This document shows positions 63,401-64,000 of a DNA stretch of 64,000 nucleotides, in pieces. The number at the start of each line of letters is the position of its first letter. Positions within the stretch are counted from its first letter, which is position 1. The stretch is from Pseudooceanicola atlanticus (GTDB lineage: Bacteria > Pseudomonadota > Alphaproteobacteria > Rhodobacterales > Rhodobacteraceae). The notes below the pieces were generated by a model that saw only the letters and a program-made list of their open reading frames with translations, ran no database searches and was not told the origin of the DNA. The DNA lies in the NCBI RefSeq assembly GCF_000768315.1, contig NZ_AQQX01000004.1, positions 186,001 through 250,000 of the forward strand, written 5' to 3'. Position numbers and translations under genes: made by a program.

Positions 63401-64000
63401 ACCGTAAACGCTCTCGAAATCGATCAGGCTGCCATCGGCTGCATTACCGGTGAAGATCGTGCGATCGTCAAAGATCTCCTCGGCCTTCATCTCGTCAGAG
63501 CTGTTATGCGTGCCGGTGATCGAGTCATCCAGACGGATGTTGAAGACGGTGTTTTCGGTGCCCCCCACGGTCGGCACCTTGCCGTCGTCCCAGGGCTTGT
63601 TCAGCGTCAGCGTGTAGCTTGCGCCATTGTCGACCACGCCGACGATGAAGCGGTAATCACCAAAGCTTTCGCCCTCAACGATCGACAGCGCTTTGCCCAG
63701 CAATGCGTCCTGCGCGATGCCCAGCTTGGCGATCGTCATCTCAGCATTGGCATTGTCGACCGAGATCAGGTCGCCATCCACCTCACGCCCCTGCACCGTC
63801 TGCCCGGAGGAGAACGTGTGCGTGATCACCGCATTGGTCGGCCCTTCAAAGGCATCGTCGTCGAAGTCGAAATTCTCGGGATCCGAGAAGGTGTCGCCCG
63901 CGATGTCCTGCCGCGTGAACAGCCCGCCGGGGTAGTCGTTCATCACGCCATCGGCGATCACCTGCACTTCCTGGGCCGTGGCCCAGTTGGCAGAGGTGAA
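54431..64000 (-). CDS. Giant RTX-repeat surface/secreted protein with C-terminal metzincin site (N-terminus missing)
   Basis: The frame is open across the right edge; 3189 residues are visible and the start lies outside the window. In order from the visible N-terminus: a Calx-beta/cadherin-like adhesin region (64000 to about 60870, with repeats such as ADDDAPTLLVRETQGRTDV); a long array of RTX calcium-binding nonapeptides (about 60850–56500, for example GGAGTDEISGGAGDDLILGD); two tandem concanavalin-like domains (about 56215–55090, each with DDFKFAGINPDTNKIQIGH-type strands); and a C-terminal region with HELGHALDMDH at 54707–54739 followed by DLMSG, the metzincin zinc site and Met-turn. The protein is acidic. 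It ends in GKGNGKGRVKWAAE. It is followed by the SecA-like/M50/HlyD cassette and is its likely substrate. Confidence 0.92.
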   Translation of the reverse strand, partial: FTSANWATAQEVQVIADGVMNDYPGGLFTRQDIAGDTFSDPENFDFDDDAFEGPTNAVITHTFSSGQTVQGREVDGDLISVDNANAEMTIAKLGIAQDALLGKALSIVEGESFGDYRFIVGVVDNGASYTLTLNKPWDDGKVPTVGGTENTVFNIRLDDSITGTHNSSDEMKAEEIFDDRTIFTGNAADGSLIDFESVYGDLTGFTLQIIGGTGAGQEMLILDTDGTELTLNSIWSIDPDSDSVFRIARYDGLNSQVVEVLVNDNDMPGLIIDQTDELDGSGAVDGSNNNETITAVIEGADGDQDGEGDVLTLSLSQPLTGGQSLTLDLEYDATQVKVVAAGEGPTGTSLTSLDYDSGTLTHLVEVWAVDDQLREGAHTAKIDFSFSNFSGIAASFSDSETLTLDIDATNPQSSVGLTYRPDAITSVTLDGVTLTEGVDFELIEGSNQILFYDGDDIVEVSGIVEIEYDYSQITYQEAFGGSVLVRIADDDAPTLLVRETQGRTDVIEGGATDSYELRLTSAPVAGTVDINVSEIITKTTKTGGIRFDNIQVEVFAVIQGTDLYVGASMDALKSQAMDDSGNLLFDEAGNPVMEFTISFDDTNWDTPVQVFVRAVDDAVVDGDDTQVFAPGPATLAGILGPVVTNGAGGNGSLFGLADPLMLPGEINVKAPVGEFGEADIDNSDSAPALTISRSDLTAEVMIDLRLRANPDDLEPGDAGYPGGAATDAEIEALVGKTLEITRAPAAPEAVDQFRLITAVSIDDGAGTVTFQLNAPYDLSPVGEQQLTQSFNPLDAVNDPKNAGHPAPEDTPETSLDDLVNRYAITSESLNFFVNELVSVDVLFVKDDDSPADSSGTLTSNRLFGFNMGPDTVIGERARQGGITFGELEVLDITLGSGYNDLKVIGTPTRSDGYETRTIIRTGTEVPVDATLLPDNPLVGAPVGDTVTVNLIANDLPMRDGNVVSIENPGPGNGFETIFDMGTDLGEEDDFYLGQKLIITIEADGATQEIERWIAGSAGTELELEDPVEFEAGTVATGWRIIDPADGALSVDLQGGDDQLTATGDRGLVVFGGTGSDTITTAAGDDIVFGDLGRVDYFNAISFLLDGDMEPTPVNLFGGFGSIVTRLGVAPEAFLGFVDDQFDVRTNIDTDQNIFPVADLSDGTVFDPYETGDIGLKGLFVDINDGTGFETPVMLITDNNNEVLEVLPPLAVDLDATSKFRISSLPEDQADGFSWQAGLILAIAGAGGDDVIDTGAGDDTVMGGEGDDDITLGAGDDIGFGDLGMVRNAFLGGVDPAPSVPGQVVPTFRDGIFAIQIGTGGNDTIAGDDGDDLIIGGAGTDEISGGAGDDLILGDVGFVDYTDGIIGAVETYRSEGAADLIEGDTGSDTILGGLGGDQIAGRDFGEIGSDADGGDLILGDHGRIDYAFDDSDAPLRSSIERIEGVLEDIDGADTIEGNAGADTIVGGSDADLIDGDGRFSGGLDFGDLIFGDTAEIDFAVTAGAVSLLSRVATREVSVATGGNDTIHGHAGGDTIFGGVGSDELRGDADTVVGAVDGDDRIVGDNGELIYDTDGVTIAELRSFEDTLGDVDTITGNAGSDWIIGSYGGDLIHGNNEGDDQTAIDGADIVLGDNAEIILSGGALSEVRSLDTDQPLFDADDTITGDAGGDIILGGLGADLIRGDHSLGTDSAEDGGDTILGDNGELLWGVDGFETVVRTIAFTAGSSTEERGDSDTISGNTGNDLILGGTGGDLILGGTQNDTVLGDHGYAGVLGGQVQFLSIRQNAGGVDDTNAFGGDDTIFGDEHEDVLIGGFGADVIDGDNAEGRDDAQAGLAGRDLIFGDNVELDRRGAFLGDFTDPRYTQLQDGRLYSVDAGEMSTGDAVEGILLITGTPFANPDGTAVWSDYEIELLDHDQNGADNGLYGDDYIAGGAAQDSIFGQLGDDVIQGDGGVQGVFSQAGYLGTALLDVDRMLADGINSDGVYAFRDADGVLQVNASFETIYDDDDYIEGNGGDDVIFGGLGQDDIVGDNSSLFSLDATERFGLLVGGVDLGTGSDMILGGSGQRIERHEYTEAPSGVAGEVTDILVEDRHSRDADMVMGDNGDIYRILGDTGQYMAFTYDAMDDVASEHYGVGELSRGSDRIVIRGASLLDYTEGGDAFGGPSHGAADEIHAEGGDDSVYGQVGDDAIFGDADDDDIIGGLGNDWISGGTGLDGVIGSDGRIYTSRNLATGVAAESETIYGIDYVDVNQVISTPGNIQQSTIHLEGYLKKTVDLTPFFPQAEGDVPGLVDRVNNSADVDNDDNDIIFGGLGSDSLHGGYGSDAISGAEAMRYFVGGLPLPYTFDNPGNPGDILAYGQGDQRPNEFAAYDEFNPRPEVWIDPVTFEFVDPSTPGAVPFVLNFDPNDGAATDPIIGDGPATASDGDDVIFGDLGHDWLVGGTGRDHIYGGFGDDLLNADDDHDAGGANDTPDTANSYADIAFGGGGRDILIGNTGGDRLIDWVGEFNSYLVPFAPFGAFTISRNVQPQIFDYLYDLSEADGADTTRVVDGAASRNGEPYGEIGAVKQQDAFWQDQTGAPDDPQPGNIAGGKRDVMEAESFNGADALVGLAADSGTWSTEGGKATIAPEAVGMDGVSVYHVSDYLPTYFEITASMAAAKDKGGYDSNAFLIFDYQSPDDFKFAGINPDTNKIQIGHRAEWGWQVDVQSNMKLWADTFYDVLVAVNGTTVTLLVDGKKAVSHTFDPRIVDGLPQGLNAGMVGAGSDNSFTTLDNLTVQVLPPELSFEKLEDFEDGSADAFTGVTEGSWAVAGGAYGTDATGGFALSTVDLAADAGYAAGAFSLSDNAKLRLSAEVQTGAQGGIVFDLVSADRFKFVMLNAQTDQVEIGHYEGNGRWVVDHATTVSTGIEAGTDYELTLLISGSTVSASVDGVLYGSHAFNAVGVDGQSGLIAKAGAASFDSFKLETDDARVAVEIVEALRGGEVGDGAEALEMEDAQALMDEAIRRLAMTMDLSRSQIRDLEAIDLAIGDLQGDTLATYGEGLITLDIDGAGLGYFLDETAQADEEFDAEGEAEAGSEAEGKYDLLTILMHELGHALDMDHSMDDGDLMSGFLDPSQRLGLFQPANTDAEPQSGQTQDDTSQNTYYDPRVDGMVTEDEAMLLDSVEDVEPEETQTTSPGKGNGKGRVKWAAE

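Overview
The window looks like chromosomal DNA from a marine alphaproteobacterium of the Rhodobacteraceae (Roseobacter group). The evidence is high GC, a PleD–DUF3572 pair, the smoEFGK–smoS–mtlK polyol operon, a carnitine 3-dehydrogenase/thioesterase fusion, an alphaproteobacterial-type SOS box (GAAC-N7-GAAC), and small family markers (DUF983, DUF2061, DUF2842, DUF3572). Genes are densely packed, no gap exceeds 300 bases, and I see no insertion sequence, prophage or CRISPR array. The assignment is by gene content only.

Left part (1–20 kb): the N-terminus of an MttB-family methyltransferase, a HAD phosphatase and a divergent MarR regulator, DUF3572 beside a PleD-type diguanylate cyclase, an EF-hand protein followed by an ECF sigma factor, a small membrane protein and a periplasmic metal-sensor-like protein, then DUF983, Nudix, EamA, fatty acid desaturase and DUF2061. 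Next come an XRE regulator convergent with a two-gene carnitine-to-glycine-betaine module, an aldo/keto reductase, an imuA gene with its own SOS box but no imuB/dnaE2 beside it, an MFS transporter and metG. A perfect bidirectional terminator separates metG from a chemoreceptor with a separate periplasmic sensor protein.

Middle part (21–45 kb): a complete sorbitol/mannitol module (ABC importer smoEFGK, dehydrogenases smoS and mtlK, a LacI-type regulator and a divergent fructokinase). An identical 15-base sequence lies upstream of both smoE and the regulator/fructokinase intergenic region and is a strong operator candidate. Then follow tRNA-Leu(UAA), rhomboid protease, GFA protein, inositol monophosphatase, divergent metR/metF, a thioesterase, DUF2235, an isolated CoxL-like molybdenum hydroxylase large subunit, a type III PLP decarboxylase with divergent Lrp regulator, valS with a structured leader, and a TPR-methyltransferase gene interrupted by an in-frame amber codon. 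A Bcr/CflA-type transporter, DUF2842 and purA follow.

Right part (47–64 kb): the most unusual region. A very large surface-type protein (at least 3189 residues, N-terminus outside the window; Calx-beta-like region, dozens of RTX repeats, two lectin-like domains, C-terminal metzincin site) is followed on the same strand by five tightly packed genes. These encode a DUF3467 protein, a GAF-HlyD fusion, a PqqD-like/site-2-protease/HlyD fusion, a shortened SecA-like ATPase and a small HlyD-like periplasmic protein. No type I ABC exporter or outer membrane protein is present. I propose that the five genes form a dedicated export and maturation machine for the giant protein; this is inference from domain content and linkage.
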